From: Kitasatospora sp. MAP5-34
GTDB taxonomy: Bacteria > Actinomycetota > Actinomycetes > Streptomycetales > Streptomycetaceae
Assembly (NCBI RefSeq): GCF_029894335.1
Contig: NZ_JARXZC010000044.1
Location: forward strand, 1 to 64,000
Length of the DNA: 64,000 bases
Reading direction: 5' to 3'
Shown here: positions 56,268 through 64,000 of the stretch, one piece after another
Layout of the letters: every line of letters begins with the position of its first letter
Numbering within the stretch: the first letter of the stretch is position 1
Translations under genes and position numbers: made by a program
The notes under the pieces: generated by a model
Told to the model about the DNA's origin: nothing
What the model saw: the letters and a program-made list of their open reading frames with translations, nothing else
Database searches by the model: none

Positions 56268-56642
56268 TCAGCACTGGTACTCCTCGTCCGTCACGCCCTC
56301 CCGCCAGTCGGTGGGGCCGTCCGTGACGGCTATGTGGGTCATGAACGTGCCCGGTGCCGCGCCGTGCCAGTGCTCCTCACCGGGGTGGCAGATCACCGTG
56401 TCGCCGGCCCTGATCTCCTGGCGCTCGCCTCCCCTGGACTGCACGAGTCCCACGCCTTCGGTGACGTGCAGCACCTGGCCGGCGGGGTGCCGGTGCCAGG
56501 CGCTGCGGGAGCCGGGCGTGAACAGCACGTTGCGTACTTCGGCGTTGGCGGTGGCACCGATGCGCGGCCACAGCCACACGTCACCGGAGAACCGGTCCTC
56601 GGGTCCCTTGGTCGCATCTCCGGGGTGACGGTTGACGTCCAT
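56268..56642 (-). CDS. Cupin-domain protein
   Basis: 124 aa from ATG 56642 with GAAGGAGAG in front. Cupin 1: GSRSAWHRHPAGQVLHVTEG (H-x-H ... ); cupin 2: PGEEHWHGAAPGTFMTHIAV. The metal ligands (H, H, E-like, H) are mostly present. Size and motif spacing match small quercetinase/CMD-linked cupins. Enzyme or sensor; substrate unknown. Between LysR and the MFS pump. Confidence 0.82.
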   Translation of the reverse strand: MDVNRHPGDATKGPEDRFSGDVWLWPRIGATANAEVRNVLFTPGSRSAWHRHPAGQVLHVTEGVGLVQSRGGERQEIRAGDTVICHPGEEHWHGAAPGTFMTHIAVTDGPTDWREGVTDEEYQC

Positions 56643-56691
56643 GGCGTGCTCTCCTTCGTGGTCGTTCTTGGCAGTGGTTGGTTGTGGACAA

Positions 56692-56730
56692 GAGGCATTG
56701 GGGCGTTGGGTCGTTGGGGCGTTGGGGCGC
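56692..56730. repeat. 8-bp tandem repeat
   Basis: About four imperfect CGTTGGG(G/T) units between the cupin start and the MFS stop. Confidence 0.65.
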
Positions 56731-56763
56731 TGCGCGATCGACGCGCGTTCCTGGTCCGGCTGC

Positions 56764-58251
56764 TCAGCGCTCCGCAACCCGGTGTCCGGCCGCGCCCGGC
56801 TCGGCCTTCTCGGTCTTCTCGGTCTTCTCGGTCTTCTCGGCGAACAGGATCAGCGCGGAGGCGGCGACCGACACGGCGGCCAGCACAGCGCAGGTCGTGC
56901 TGAATGCGCCGTGCGGTGCTCCACTACGTGCGGCGAGGTCCAGGTACACGGTGCCGAAGACAGCCACCCCCATGGTTCCGCCGATTTGGAGGGTCGTGTT
57001 GAACAGGCCGCTCATGTCCGGCGCGTACCGGGGTTCGACGGATTCGGTCAGGTGCGCCAGGGTCCCGCTGAACGCCGAGCCGTAGCCGATGCCGCCGATG
57101 CCGAGAAGACCGATCAGCCAGACGGTTCCCTGGGCACCGGCCGCCACCCCGGCGAAGGCCACCGCCATCAGCAGTCCTCCCACCGGGGCCGCGAGCCTTC
57201 GGACGCGCACCCCCACCCGGCCGAGAATCGGACCGACCAGGGCGAACGTCGCCACCCACGCGATGGGGACCAGGCCCGAGTAGATCGCGCTCTTGCCGAG
57301 CCCCTGCTGCAGATAGAGCGCGAGGACGAACAGGAGCGCGAAGTAGACCGCCCTGGTGGCGGCTTGGGAGACGAGCGCGAAGTAGACCTGCCTGCGGGCG
57401 AGCAGCGCGACGTTCATCAGCGGGTCGCCCGCCCGCCGCGCGATGCTCCGCTCCACCCTGACGAACAGGGCGAACACCGGCAGGGACGCCGCGAGGCACA
57501 GCCACGCCCACAGCGGCCAGCCCACGTCCCGGCCGAGCACCAGCGGGGCCACCAGCAGGAACAGCCCCAGCGACAGCAGACCGACGCCGCGCATGTCCAG
57601 CTTCTTCTGACGCGAGGTCTTGTCGTCCGGCAGGAAGACGAACGAAGTGACCAGCAGGGCCACGCCGATCGGCACGTTGATCAGGAAGATGGGCCGCCAT
57701 CCCGTGCCCAGGATGTCGGCCGACACCAGGACGCCGCCCAGCGCCTGGCCGATGACGGAGCTGACCCCGAGAACCCCGGTGTACGCACCCAGGGCCCGCC
57801 GGCGCGCGGTGCCCTCGAAGTGCACCTGGATTCCCGTCAGGACCTGGGAGACCATCAGGGCCGCGCCGAGCCCCTGCACGACGCGGGCGCCCACCAGGGC
57901 CACGCCGTTGGGAGCGAGGCCGCAGGCGAGCGAGGACAGCGTGAAGACGACGAGTCCGAGCAGGTACGTCCACCGCCGGCCACGGATCTCGCCCAGCCGG
58001 GCGCCGGTGATCAGCAGCATGGCGTACGCGAGCGTGTATCCCGAAACGATGAGTTCCAGTTCGCCGCTGGACGCGTGCAGGTGATCGCGGATCGAGGGGA
58101 TCGCGACGTTGACCACCGCGATGTCGACGTTCCCGAGGAACATCCCGCCGAGCAGGGAGGCCAGCAGCCAGCCCGGCCGTCTCCCGCGCTGCCCGGAGAG
58201 GCCTTGCCGCGTCCCGGCTCGCGCCGGCTCGATTGCAACAGACGTCTTCAA
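56764..58251 (-). CDS. MFS drug-efflux transporter (DHA2, 14 TM)
   Basis: 495 aa from a TTG at 58251 (MKTSVAIEPA), chosen because GGGAGG sits 8 bases upstream. DHA2 features: GNVDIAVVNVAIPSIRD, YLLGLVVFTLSSLACGLAP, GARVVQGLGAALMVSQ. The C-terminus ends in an Glu-Lys-Thr triplet run (EKTEKTEKTEK) from a 9-bp repeat at 56800-56838. Likely exports the product of the neighbouring biosynthetic genes or gives resistance. A TACTAGTA-centred dyad lies at 58270-58287. Confidence 0.87.
   Translation of the reverse strand: MKTSVAIEPARAGTRQGLSGQRGRRPGWLLASLLGGMFLGNVDIAVVNVAIPSIRDHLHASSGELELIVSGYTLAYAMLLITGARLGEIRGRRWTYLLGLVVFTLSSLACGLAPNGVALVGARVVQGLGAALMVSQVLTGIQVHFEGTARRRALGAYTGVLGVSSVIGQALGGVLVSADILGTGWRPIFLINVPIGVALLVTSFVFLPDDKTSRQKKLDMRGVGLLSLGLFLLVAPLVLGRDVGWPLWAWLCLAASLPVFALFVRVERSIARRAGDPLMNVALLARRQVYFALVSQAATRAVYFALLFVLALYLQQGLGKSAIYSGLVPIAWVATFALVGPILGRVGVRVRRLAAPVGGLLMAVAFAGVAAGAQGTVWLIGLLGIGGIGYGSAFSGTLAHLTESVEPRYAPDMSGLFNTTLQIGGTMGVAVFGTVYLDLAARSGAPHGAFSTTCAVLAAVSVAASALILFAEKTEKTEKTEKAEPGAAGHRVAER
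56800..56838 (-). repeat. 9-bp tandem repeat in the MFS gene
   Basis: Four CTCGGTCTT-type units, in frame, encoding Glu-Lys-Thr triplets at the C-terminus. Confidence 0.85.
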
Positions 58252-58269
58252 GGAATCCACCTCCCGATC

Positions 58270-58287
58270 GTACCTACTAGTATGTAC
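58270..58287. promoter_or_regulatory. Operator-like palindrome upstream of the MFS gene
   Basis: GTACCTACTAGTATGTAC: TACTAGTA core is perfect and GTAC ends match, with one imperfect pair. Immediately before the MFS start; typical size for a TetR/MarR-type site. Confidence 0.55.
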
Positions 58288-58380
58288 AGTCCACAATCCC
58301 GCGCTGCGGCAAGGCCGTCGACCGCCGACGGGACCGCCGGGTGACTGGACCACCCGGGCCAGTGGACCGCCCGGGCGCAG

Positions 58381-58424
58381 CCGGGAAGGGCCGGAGCCTG
58401 CCGGCTGCCCCCGGCCCTTCCCGG
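58381..58424. terminator. Terminator of the VOC/KamA operon
   Basis: CCGGGAAGGGCCGG (58381-58394) / CCGGCCCTTCCCGG (58411-58424), perfect 14-bp stem, 16-nt loop, 6 bp after the VOC stop. Confidence 0.8.
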
Positions 58425-58429
58425 AGTCG

Positions 58430-58831
58430 CTAGGCCGAGTCCCGCTGGACCAGTTGGAACTGGATCCCGTTGGACGTCTCGGGCTGGGTCCAGGCGTTGA
58501 GGTTCGGGCCGACCGGGACGGGCTCGCTGGTGGTGAGCCGGACGCCGAGACCCTGGACCGCCCGCATGATCCGGGGCACGTCGTCTACCTCGACACCGAT
58601 GTGCTCGATCCGGGCCTGGTTGCCGTCGCCCAGCCGGCGCCGGCGGGCTTCCTCGGTGGTGGGTTCGATGAGCTCGATGCGGCCGTCCCCGCACTGGTAG
58701 AACGCGATCTTCACGTTCCGCTCGGGCACCTCCTGCGCCCGCTCCAGGCGCATCCCCAGGCTTTCCAGGAATGCCCTCGCCTCGGCAATGTCGTCGACCA
58801 CCACGCCGATGTGGTCAATCCGCTTGAACAT
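58430..58831 (-). CDS. VOC-family protein (methylmalonyl-CoA epimerase-like)
   Basis: 133 aa from ATG 58831. Two betaalphabetabetabeta units: IDHIGVVVDDIAEARAFLES with a metal-binding H, and IEHIGVEVDDVPRIMRAV; ELIEP provides a glutamate ligand. It resembles methylmalonyl-CoA epimerase/glyoxalase, but in this locus probably acts on a pathway intermediate. Last gene of a five-gene operon. Confidence 0.8.
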   Translation of the reverse strand: MFKRIDHIGVVVDDIAEARAFLESLGMRLERAQEVPERNVKIAFYQCGDGRIELIEPTTEEARRRRLGDGNQARIEHIGVEVDDVPRIMRAVQGLGVRLTTSEPVPVGPNLNAWTQPETSNGIQFQLVQRDSA

Positions 58832-58860
58832 GTTCGCCTCCCGCTCTGTCGCCGGTGTTG

Positions 58861-59328
58861 CTACGCGTGCTCTTTGGAGAAGTTGATGTGCAGGCCCGCC
58901 AGTTGGGGCAGGTTCGACATGTTGAGCAGGAGCAGATCCCCGCCCGCCTCCCGGTTCTCGAAGTGGTGCACGGACCAGGCCGGTATGAGCAGGATGTCGC
59001 CCTCGCTCAATTCGGCCGTCTCCCGGGTCTCGTCGAATATCACCGTGCCCGATCCGGACCGGACGAAATAGAGGTGCCACCAGGAGTGCGAGTGCGGGGT
59101 GCTGCGTTCGCCGGGCCGGACGGCCTGGAACGTCATCGAGGTGCCCGGGACGATCTCGTGGCTACCCCCGGGCGTGGCCAGGGTGAGGGTGCCGTACTCC
59201 GTGTGCTCGGCCGCTTCGAGTGCCTCGGCCAGAGCCTCCCACTGCCACACGACCGGGGCCGGCCGATCCGGCAGATGGCGTTTGCGGAATTCAGGGTACG
59301 GAAACTGGCTTCCGGTCTGCACCGGCAT
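58861..59328 (-). CDS. Cupin-domain protein of the KamA operon
   Basis: 155 aa. Cupin pattern GERSTPHSHSWWHLYFVRSG and GDILLIPAWSVHHFENREAG (His ligands HSH and HHF region). Overlaps the FAD enzyme gene by 38 bp. Possibly a metal-dependent oxygenase or isomerase; substrate unknown. Confidence 0.82.
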   Translation of the reverse strand: MPVQTGSQFPYPEFRKRHLPDRPAPVVWQWEALAEALEAAEHTEYGTLTLATPGGSHEIVPGTSMTFQAVRPGERSTPHSHSWWHLYFVRSGSGTVIFDETRETAELSEGDILLIPAWSVHHFENREAGGDLLLLNMSNLPQLAGLHINFSKEHA

Positions 59329-61159
59329 GTTCTTCCTCCCGGGTGACGTCGTATCGCCGTCGGATGTGCGCGATCATGTCGCGTACGGTCGTCTCGGCAT
59401 CGAGGGTGAACTGCGAGGCCATTCCCTGCCGGGGCAGCGCATGGGTGTAGAACTGCGGCCCCTCGACGAGATAGCCGACCGCCCAGGCGGTGCGGAGCGG
59501 CTCGCCGGCCGCCGTGATCGGCCGGCCCCGCTCGTCGATGTCGATGCCGCCCGGCTTGAACGGGCCGTTCGCGTAGGGGCGGACGAGGCCGCGTGCCAGG
59601 AGATTCCCGATCAGCGGCGACTTGTCGCGCTCGGGGTGGAGCGAGTCGAGACGGGCGATGACCAGCACGTCGGCGTGGCAGGTTTGCGGACCGTCCGGGT
59701 AGTCGGTCCGGATCGCGAACCGCGCCGCCTCCCGGTCGAGGACCACTCGGCACCCCGGGCCGCCGGCCAGGTCCACGACCCCGGCCCGGAGCAGCGCGAG
59801 GAGTTGATGGTTGCGGTGCCGGGGCGGGCCGAACGAGACCCGGTTCATCATCGGGACGTAGGTCGCGTTGAACTTCCGGTGGGACTCGGGGGTGAGCCGG
59901 GAGAACTCGACGGCCTCCCGCAGGCCTGCCCGGGTGTCGCGGATGACGTCGGTGGCGGCCTTCACCGGGCTCGTCGCGTTGCCGATCTCCGCGTGCTCCA
60001 GGTCGCTGACGACGTAGTCGACGAAGAACCGCGTGAACGCGTCCTGGTTCGCGAATTCCCGGCCGCTCAGCGGGTCGATGACGGCCTCGATCGCGCGCCG
60101 CTCGGCCGGGGTGAGGTCGTACTCCTCGGGGGGAATGGGACGCTGTTCCCGCGCGGTGCGGTAGGCGTACCCCATTTCCCGCAGCAGCAGCGGAAGGACC
60201 TCCTCCTCGAAGTCGAGCCGGGGGTCGTTCCGGCGGTCCACCGCCTGCTCCTTCAGGCGCCGTACCGCTTCCTTGGTGAAGAACCGCGCCCGGTGCTGCC
60301 CGGTGAGGCCCTTCTGGTTCACCCCCCGCGCGCTGAACGGCAGGCACTGGCGCGAGAACAGCCGGATCCGCGGCTCGCGTCCGGACGGACGGTATTCCAT
60401 GTCCGGCCCGGATCCGTGGAACCGGCCGCCGCGGCCGACCGTGAGTTCGGAGACGACGTCGTGCGCGGTCAGCCCGAACCCCTGAACCGCGACGGACGAG
60501 CCCGGTGCGATCTCCTGGAGCCGGTCCACCGGATACGGGGTCGGGCAGTACCCGAGCCGGGGGTTGCGGTCGGTGTTCGTCCGGGCGAACTCGTCGTACG
60601 CGCGGTCCTCTTCGGTGGGAAGCCGTTCGCAGTGCCCGGTGGCCAGGAAGACGTAATCGCTGGGGAGGACGAAACCCTTCGCCAGGTGGACAACGAAGCG
60701 ACCGTCCTCCCGCGCCTCGATGTCCACGGCCCGGTCGCGGTGGTGCACGACGCGGACCCGGGGCGGCAGGGACCGGACCGTCCGATCGAAGACCCAGCTG
60801 AGGTAGCGGCCGAGCAACTGCCGTGGCAGGTAGGCGTGTTCCCCCACCGGCTGGCCCGCGTCGCCGCCGGTCGGGTAGAACTCGGCACCGAACTCCCGGT
60901 AGCCGCTGTCCGCCGCCCACTCGGTGAACGAGGGCCCCCGGCCGTCGGCGAACATCGTCACCTGGCTCGCGACGGTGTTGGTCAGCAGGTGCCCGGGCTG
61001 GCGTGCGGAGTGCGTGCCCTGGCCGCCGTCGCCCGGGTCGATGAGGTGCAGGTCCAGCCCGCACCCCTCGGGCAGTCGGTCGGCGAGTTCGGATATCCGC
61101 TGCAGGATGCTCAGGCCGCGTGGCCCCACACCGACGATGGACACCTGGAGGGCCGTCAT
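59291..61159 (-). CDS. FAD/NAD(P)-binding oxidoreductase (NAD_binding_9 type)
   Basis: 622 aa from ATG 61159. N-terminal FAD fold VSIVGVGPRGLSILQRI, then the HLIDPGDGGQGTHS region; second Rossmann element SSVAVQGFGLTAHDVVSEL. Large FAD/NAD(P)-binding proteins of this type are widespread in actinobacterial accessory loci; reaction not assigned. ATGA overlap with the MBL gene before it makes it operonic. Inference: an oxidation step on the KamA product. Confidence 0.82.
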   Translation of the reverse strand: MTALQVSIVGVGPRGLSILQRISELADRLPEGCGLDLHLIDPGDGGQGTHSARQPGHLLTNTVASQVTMFADGRGPSFTEWAADSGYREFGAEFYPTGGDAGQPVGEHAYLPRQLLGRYLSWVFDRTVRSLPPRVRVVHHRDRAVDIEAREDGRFVVHLAKGFVLPSDYVFLATGHCERLPTEEDRAYDEFARTNTDRNPRLGYCPTPYPVDRLQEIAPGSSVAVQGFGLTAHDVVSELTVGRGGRFHGSGPDMEYRPSGREPRIRLFSRQCLPFSARGVNQKGLTGQHRARFFTKEAVRRLKEQAVDRRNDPRLDFEEEVLPLLLREMGYAYRTAREQRPIPPEEYDLTPAERRAIEAVIDPLSGREFANQDAFTRFFVDYVVSDLEHAEIGNATSPVKAATDVIRDTRAGLREAVEFSRLTPESHRKFNATYVPMMNRVSFGPPRHRNHQLLALLRAGVVDLAGGPGCRVVLDREAARFAIRTDYPDGPQTCHADVLVIARLDSLHPERDKSPLIGNLLARGLVRPYANGPFKPGGIDIDERGRPITAAGEPLRTAWAVGYLVEGPQFYTHALPRQGMASQFTLDAETTVRDMIAHIRRRYDVTREEEHAGADRKPVSVP

Positions 61160-62004
61160 CGCACGGCTCCGCTCGCCGCCGCGACCGGGGTGCCGTCGAG
61201 GGCCGGCTCGTGCAGACGGACCCAGTCGGGCGCCCCCGCGAGCCGGGGGAACCGCTGCGCCACCCGGGGGTCGTGACCGGGGATGATGTGGTCGTCGCCG
61301 TCCGCCAGGGCCTCGATCGTGTCGTAGCCGTCCATCATCGACGCGAGGTGGTCGAGGATCGGGAACGGGCTGCGCAGCCGGATGTTGTCCCACAGGTGGG
61401 TGGCGTCGCCGGCCAGCACGACCCAACCGCGCGCGGTGCGGACCCGGACCACCTGGGTGCCCGGGGTGTGACCCGGTACCGGATGTACCGTCACGCCGGG
61501 GATGAGCTCCGCCTCCCCCTGATGCAGCACCAGCCGCTCCTCGAAGAGTCCCTGGATCGCCGTCCGCACGTTGACCGCCTCGAATGGCTTGCGCACGGCG
61601 CGGTGACGCATGGCGGGCCCGGCGCAGAACCGGAGCTCCGCCTCCTGCAGGTGGATGCGGGCGGCGGGGAAGCGGTCCAGGTTTCCCGCATGGTCGTAGT
61701 GCATGTGCGTGATCACGATGTCCGAGACGTCGTCGGCCGTGATTCCGAGATCAGCCAGCGCGTCGACCGGGCAGCGGAACAGGGTCCGTCCCCGGCGCAG
61801 CGCCATCTCCTCGGGGAATCCGGTGTCCACCAGCAGGAGATGCCGATCGTTGCGGATCACCCAGAGGTAGAAGTCCATGGGCATGTCGGTGCCCGGGGGG
61901 AACTGGCCCTCGTCGAACAGGAAGTTGTCCCGTGCGGGCCGGCCGGCGTGCGTGCCGAACCGGAGCGCGAGGACTTCGTACGTCGGTTGCGTGTCCTCGG
62001 CCAT
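61156..62004 (-). CDS. Metallo-beta-lactamase-fold hydrolase (AHL-lactonase-like)
   Basis: 282 aa from ATG 62004, with GGAGGT nine bases upstream; a GTG three codons earlier lacks spacing. Zinc motif HMHYDHAG (H100, H102, D104, H105), later PVPGHTPGTQ and VLAGDATH provide further ligands. Family members open lactones or hydrolyse thioesters. Close to AHL-lactonases in size and motif. Adjacent genes imply a role in the pathway rather than quorum quenching. Confidence 0.83.
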   Translation of the reverse strand: MAEDTQPTYEVLALRFGTHAGRPARDNFLFDEGQFPPGTDMPMDFYLWVIRNDRHLLLVDTGFPEEMALRRGRTLFRCPVDALADLGITADDVSDIVITHMHYDHAGNLDRFPAARIHLQEAELRFCAGPAMRHRAVRKPFEAVNVRTAIQGLFEERLVLHQGEAELIPGVTVHPVPGHTPGTQVVRVRTARGWVVLAGDATHLWDNIRLRSPFPILDHLASMMDGYDTIEALADGDDHIIPGHDPRVAQRFPRLAGAPDWVRLHEPALDGTPVAAASGAVR

Positions 62005-62009
62005 GCGTC

Positions 62010-63362
62010 TCACACCTCCACGAGGGCGAGCGACGCTCCGAACGCGGAGCGACCGGCGGCGGGCGGCTCGTCCTCGAAGAAGAAGGAACGCTCCCCGAAG
62101 GCCGGGACGAGCTGGTCGAACCAGGTGGCGGCGGGGTCGAACTTCGCGTAGAAGGGCCGCCGCACGAGGTCACCCTGACGAGCCTGCAGGAACTGCAGGG
62201 CGAACACCTTCTCGCCCCGGATCGTCGGCGTACCGTCGATGAGCACCTTGCCCGGCATCGCGCTCATCGACGGGCCGCGCACGGTGCGGGACAGGCCGGA
62301 GACGGAGCCGTAGGCCGTCCGGAAGATGTCGTACGCCTCGGCCAGCGGCAGCTCGAAGTAGGAGCGTGCGCCGGTGTCGCGCTCGACGAACATGTAGTAC
62401 GGGATGGCACCCAGCTTCACGCCCTGGGTCCACAGCTCGTGCCAGGCCATCGGGTCGTCGTTGATGTGCCGCAGCACGGGTGACTGCATGCGGACGACGG
62501 CGCCGGTCGCGATGACGCGCCGCAAGGCGTTCTGCGCGATGGCCGGACGCAGTTCGGCCGGGTGGTTGTAGTGGCCCATCAGGGCGAGGTGCTTTCCGGC
62601 GGCCACGACGCGCTCGAACAGACGCAGCAGGTCGTCGGCGTCCACGTCGCTGACGAAGCGCTGTGGCCAGTAGCCCACGGCCTTGGTGCCGATTCTGATG
62701 TTCTGGACGTGGGCCAGTTCGGGCGACAGCAGCGGTTCGAGATACCGCTCAAGAGTGGCTGTCCGCATGATCAGGGGGTCGCCGCCGGTGATCAGCACGT
62801 CGGTGACCTCGGGGTGCCGCTTGAGGTACGCGGCCAGCCCTTCGGCGTCCCGGGCCGCGAAGTGCAGGTCCTCCTCCCCGACGAACTGCGGCCACCGGAA
62901 GCAGAACGTGCAGTAGGCGTGGCACGTCTGGCCGGCGCTGGGGAAGAAGAGAACGGTCTGCGCGTACTTGTGCTGGATTCCGGGGACGACCTCGCCGTCC
63001 AGTTCCGGCACGTTGTGGGTCAGCTGGCCGGCCGGGTGCGGATTCATCCGCGAGCGGACCTGGTAGATCTGCTTGGCCAGCTGCTGCTTGTCGCCCGACC
63101 GCAGCAGGTCGCGCAGGGTGAGGTAGTCGTCCGGATCCAGCATCGTCCGGTGCGGGAAGTTGAGCCGGAAGATCGGGTCGTCGGGGATCCGGTCCCAGTC
63201 GATGAGTTCGTCGAGTACGTATTGGTTGGTCCTGAACGGCAGGACGTGGCCCACCACGTCGACCGCCTCACGGAGGTCCTGCGGAATGCGCTCCCACTGC
63301 GGTACCCGCTGAATCGAGGAGCGGTTGTAGGGCTTGTATTTGACAGGGCTGGAATTGTCCAT
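62010..63362 (-). CDS. KamA-family radical SAM aminomutase-like enzyme
   Basis: 450 aa from ATG 63362. Radical SAM cluster C147/C151/C154 in TCHAYCTFCFRWPQF, GGDP at 193-196, and PLP lysine K372 in MSAMPGKVLID. Lysine 2,3-aminomutase uses two Asp residues to bind the side-chain amine; at the equivalent spots (YYMFVERDTG and RTVRGPSMSAMPGK) this protein seems to have Arg and Ser, so another alpha-amino acid is likely (alignment from memory). First gene of the operon and the probable committed step, giving a beta-amino acid. Confidence 0.85.
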   Translation of the reverse strand: MDNSSPVKYKPYNRSSIQRVPQWERIPQDLREAVDVVGHVLPFRTNQYVLDELIDWDRIPDDPIFRLNFPHRTMLDPDDYLTLRDLLRSGDKQQLAKQIYQVRSRMNPHPAGQLTHNVPELDGEVVPGIQHKYAQTVLFFPSAGQTCHAYCTFCFRWPQFVGEEDLHFAARDAEGLAAYLKRHPEVTDVLITGGDPLIMRTATLERYLEPLLSPELAHVQNIRIGTKAVGYWPQRFVSDVDADDLLRLFERVVAAGKHLALMGHYNHPAELRPAIAQNALRRVIATGAVVRMQSPVLRHINDDPMAWHELWTQGVKLGAIPYYMFVERDTGARSYFELPLAEAYDIFRTAYGSVSGLSRTVRGPSMSAMPGKVLIDGTPTIRGEKVFALQFLQARQGDLVRRPFYAKFDPAATWFDQLVPAFGERSFFFEDEPPAAGRSAFGASLALVEV

Positions 63363-63767
63363 GTTGATTCCTCGTCCGAATGGCGGAAATCGGGCATCGG
63401 GGGTCGGGAATGAAGGGTGTCGGGTGCCGGGTGCCGGGTGTCGACGATCGCGGCGCGGCGGGCGGCGGCCGGGGGAGTCCGGGGCTGCGGACATCTCCCG
63501 CTCGCCCTGTCAGAAAGCTAGTCAGCGAGTCGAGGCCTGAGAAATAGATCGATCCACTCACTCATTCGACCTACGCATGAATTACTTCTATGATCCCTGC
63601 GCATAAGTCTCCGGTGCACGGCATCAATGTCTTCACCGCTGACTAGGATCGGAACAGCTCGATCAGGAACGATCAGGAACAACCTCAAGAACGACGCTCA
63701 GGAACAGAAGGAACGGGGGGCTCGCGGTGACGGAACGGTCCGCTGAACGGGTGGAGGCGAACGCCCG
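63363..63767. promoter_or_regulatory. Divergent regulatory region between KamA and MFS genes
   Basis: 405 bp. Four 7-bp GGTG(C/T)CG units at 63416-63443; an AT-richer stretch (63531-63610); and four TC(A)GGAAC units at 63647-63655, 63661-63670, 63671-63680 and 63698-63705. The last are plausible activator sites, perhaps for LysR. No gene seen. Confidence 0.5.
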
Positions 63768-64000
63768 GTGAACACACTCGCCCGTACCGACCGGCGTGCC
63801 CCGCTCGCCCCGACGAACCGTGCTCCGGCGAACCGCGATCCGGCCGGCCTGTCCACGGCGGTGGGCGTCGCGGCGGTCACCGTCCTCACAGCGCTGCCGG
63901 TGTTCCTGCCCGGGGCCGCGAACGGCCTGATCTCCGCAGAATTCGGGTGGAGTCCGGCGCGGATGGGGGCCGTCCTCGCCGTGTACTGGCTGGCGTCCCT
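63768..64000 (+). CDS. MFS transporter, 5' part only
   Basis: Starts at GTG 63768 and runs off the window (77 codons present). A basic N-terminal tail is followed by a TM helix (VGVAAVTVLTALPVFLPGAA) and FGWSPARMGAVLAVYW, typical of the first helices of 12-TM MFS carriers. Divergent from KamA across a regulatory region, so it may export the product. Confidence 0.7.
   Translation, partial: MNTLARTDRRAPLAPTNRAPANRDPAGLSTAVGVAAVTVLTALPVFLPGAANGLISAEFGWSPARMGAVLAVYWLAS

Overview
This is a high-GC, densely packed window from an actinobacterium, almost certainly a streptomycete (Streptomyces or Kitasatospora). The signs are the very strong third-position GC bias, frequent GTG/TTG starts, and families typical of that group: SARP and LAL regulators, LCP proteins, a PASTA-less Ser/Thr kinase, a secreted phospholipase D and a stand-alone bacterial nitric oxide synthase. 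I see no tRNA, rRNA, CRISPR array or intact transposable element. Several decayed genes (RICIN lectin, lysA 3' end, second pstB 3' end, beta-propeller end, substrate-binding protein) show that the region is accessory and has been rearranged.

Layout. 1-6 kb: end of a secreted protease-like protein, phospholipase D, a DCC-thioredoxin/membrane protein pair, a small DUF2087-like regulator and a membrane Ser/Thr kinase. 6-14 kb: a complete sugar operon (DeoR regulator, ABC importer, SIS isomerase/deaminase, ROK kinase, PfkB kinase, class II aldolase) that probably imports an amino sugar and takes it through a tagatose-6-P-like route. 14-22 kb: a RHH-like protein, two paralogous LCP wall-ligase proteins (one with an ECF sigma factor), a frameshifted SDR-type epimerase, a hypothetical protein and nitric oxide synthase. 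22-35 kb: a regulator-rich island with a Cys-less mersacidin-type leader peptide, a LAL regulator, a SARP regulator and a compact RiPP locus. That locus has three short precursor peptides sharing a PEVVAH motif, a radical SAM/SPASM enzyme, an MFS exporter, a prolyl oligopeptidase and a GT-B glycosyltransferase. 35-41 kb: AraC regulator, a TetR/MMPL efflux pair with three clear operators, a membrane protein and a DHFR-like reductase.

41-52 kb holds an eight-gene, one-direction operon built like a Pst phosphate importer but with two large surface-anchored binding proteins, a further secreted PBP, a small secreted protein and a sortase-fold membrane protein that has lost its catalytic His and Cys. 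52-55 kb: two related DUF1508-like proteins and a long-form GAPDH. 55-64 kb: a second possible biosynthetic locus (KamA-family aminomutase, MBL hydrolase, FAD/NAD(P)-binding enzyme, cupin, VOC protein) with an MFS pump, a second cupin, a LysR regulator and the start of a divergent MFS gene.

The strongest candidates for something undescribed are the PEVVAH RiPP locus (about 27.6-34.0 kb), the Pst-like surface system with its pseudo-sortase (41.1-52.0 kb), and the KamA locus (58.4-63.4 kb). A 14-bp palindrome, TTGAACGCGTTCAA, shared in exact or near form by two distant promoters suggests one common regulator. Short in-frame tandem repeats recur in several unrelated genes.
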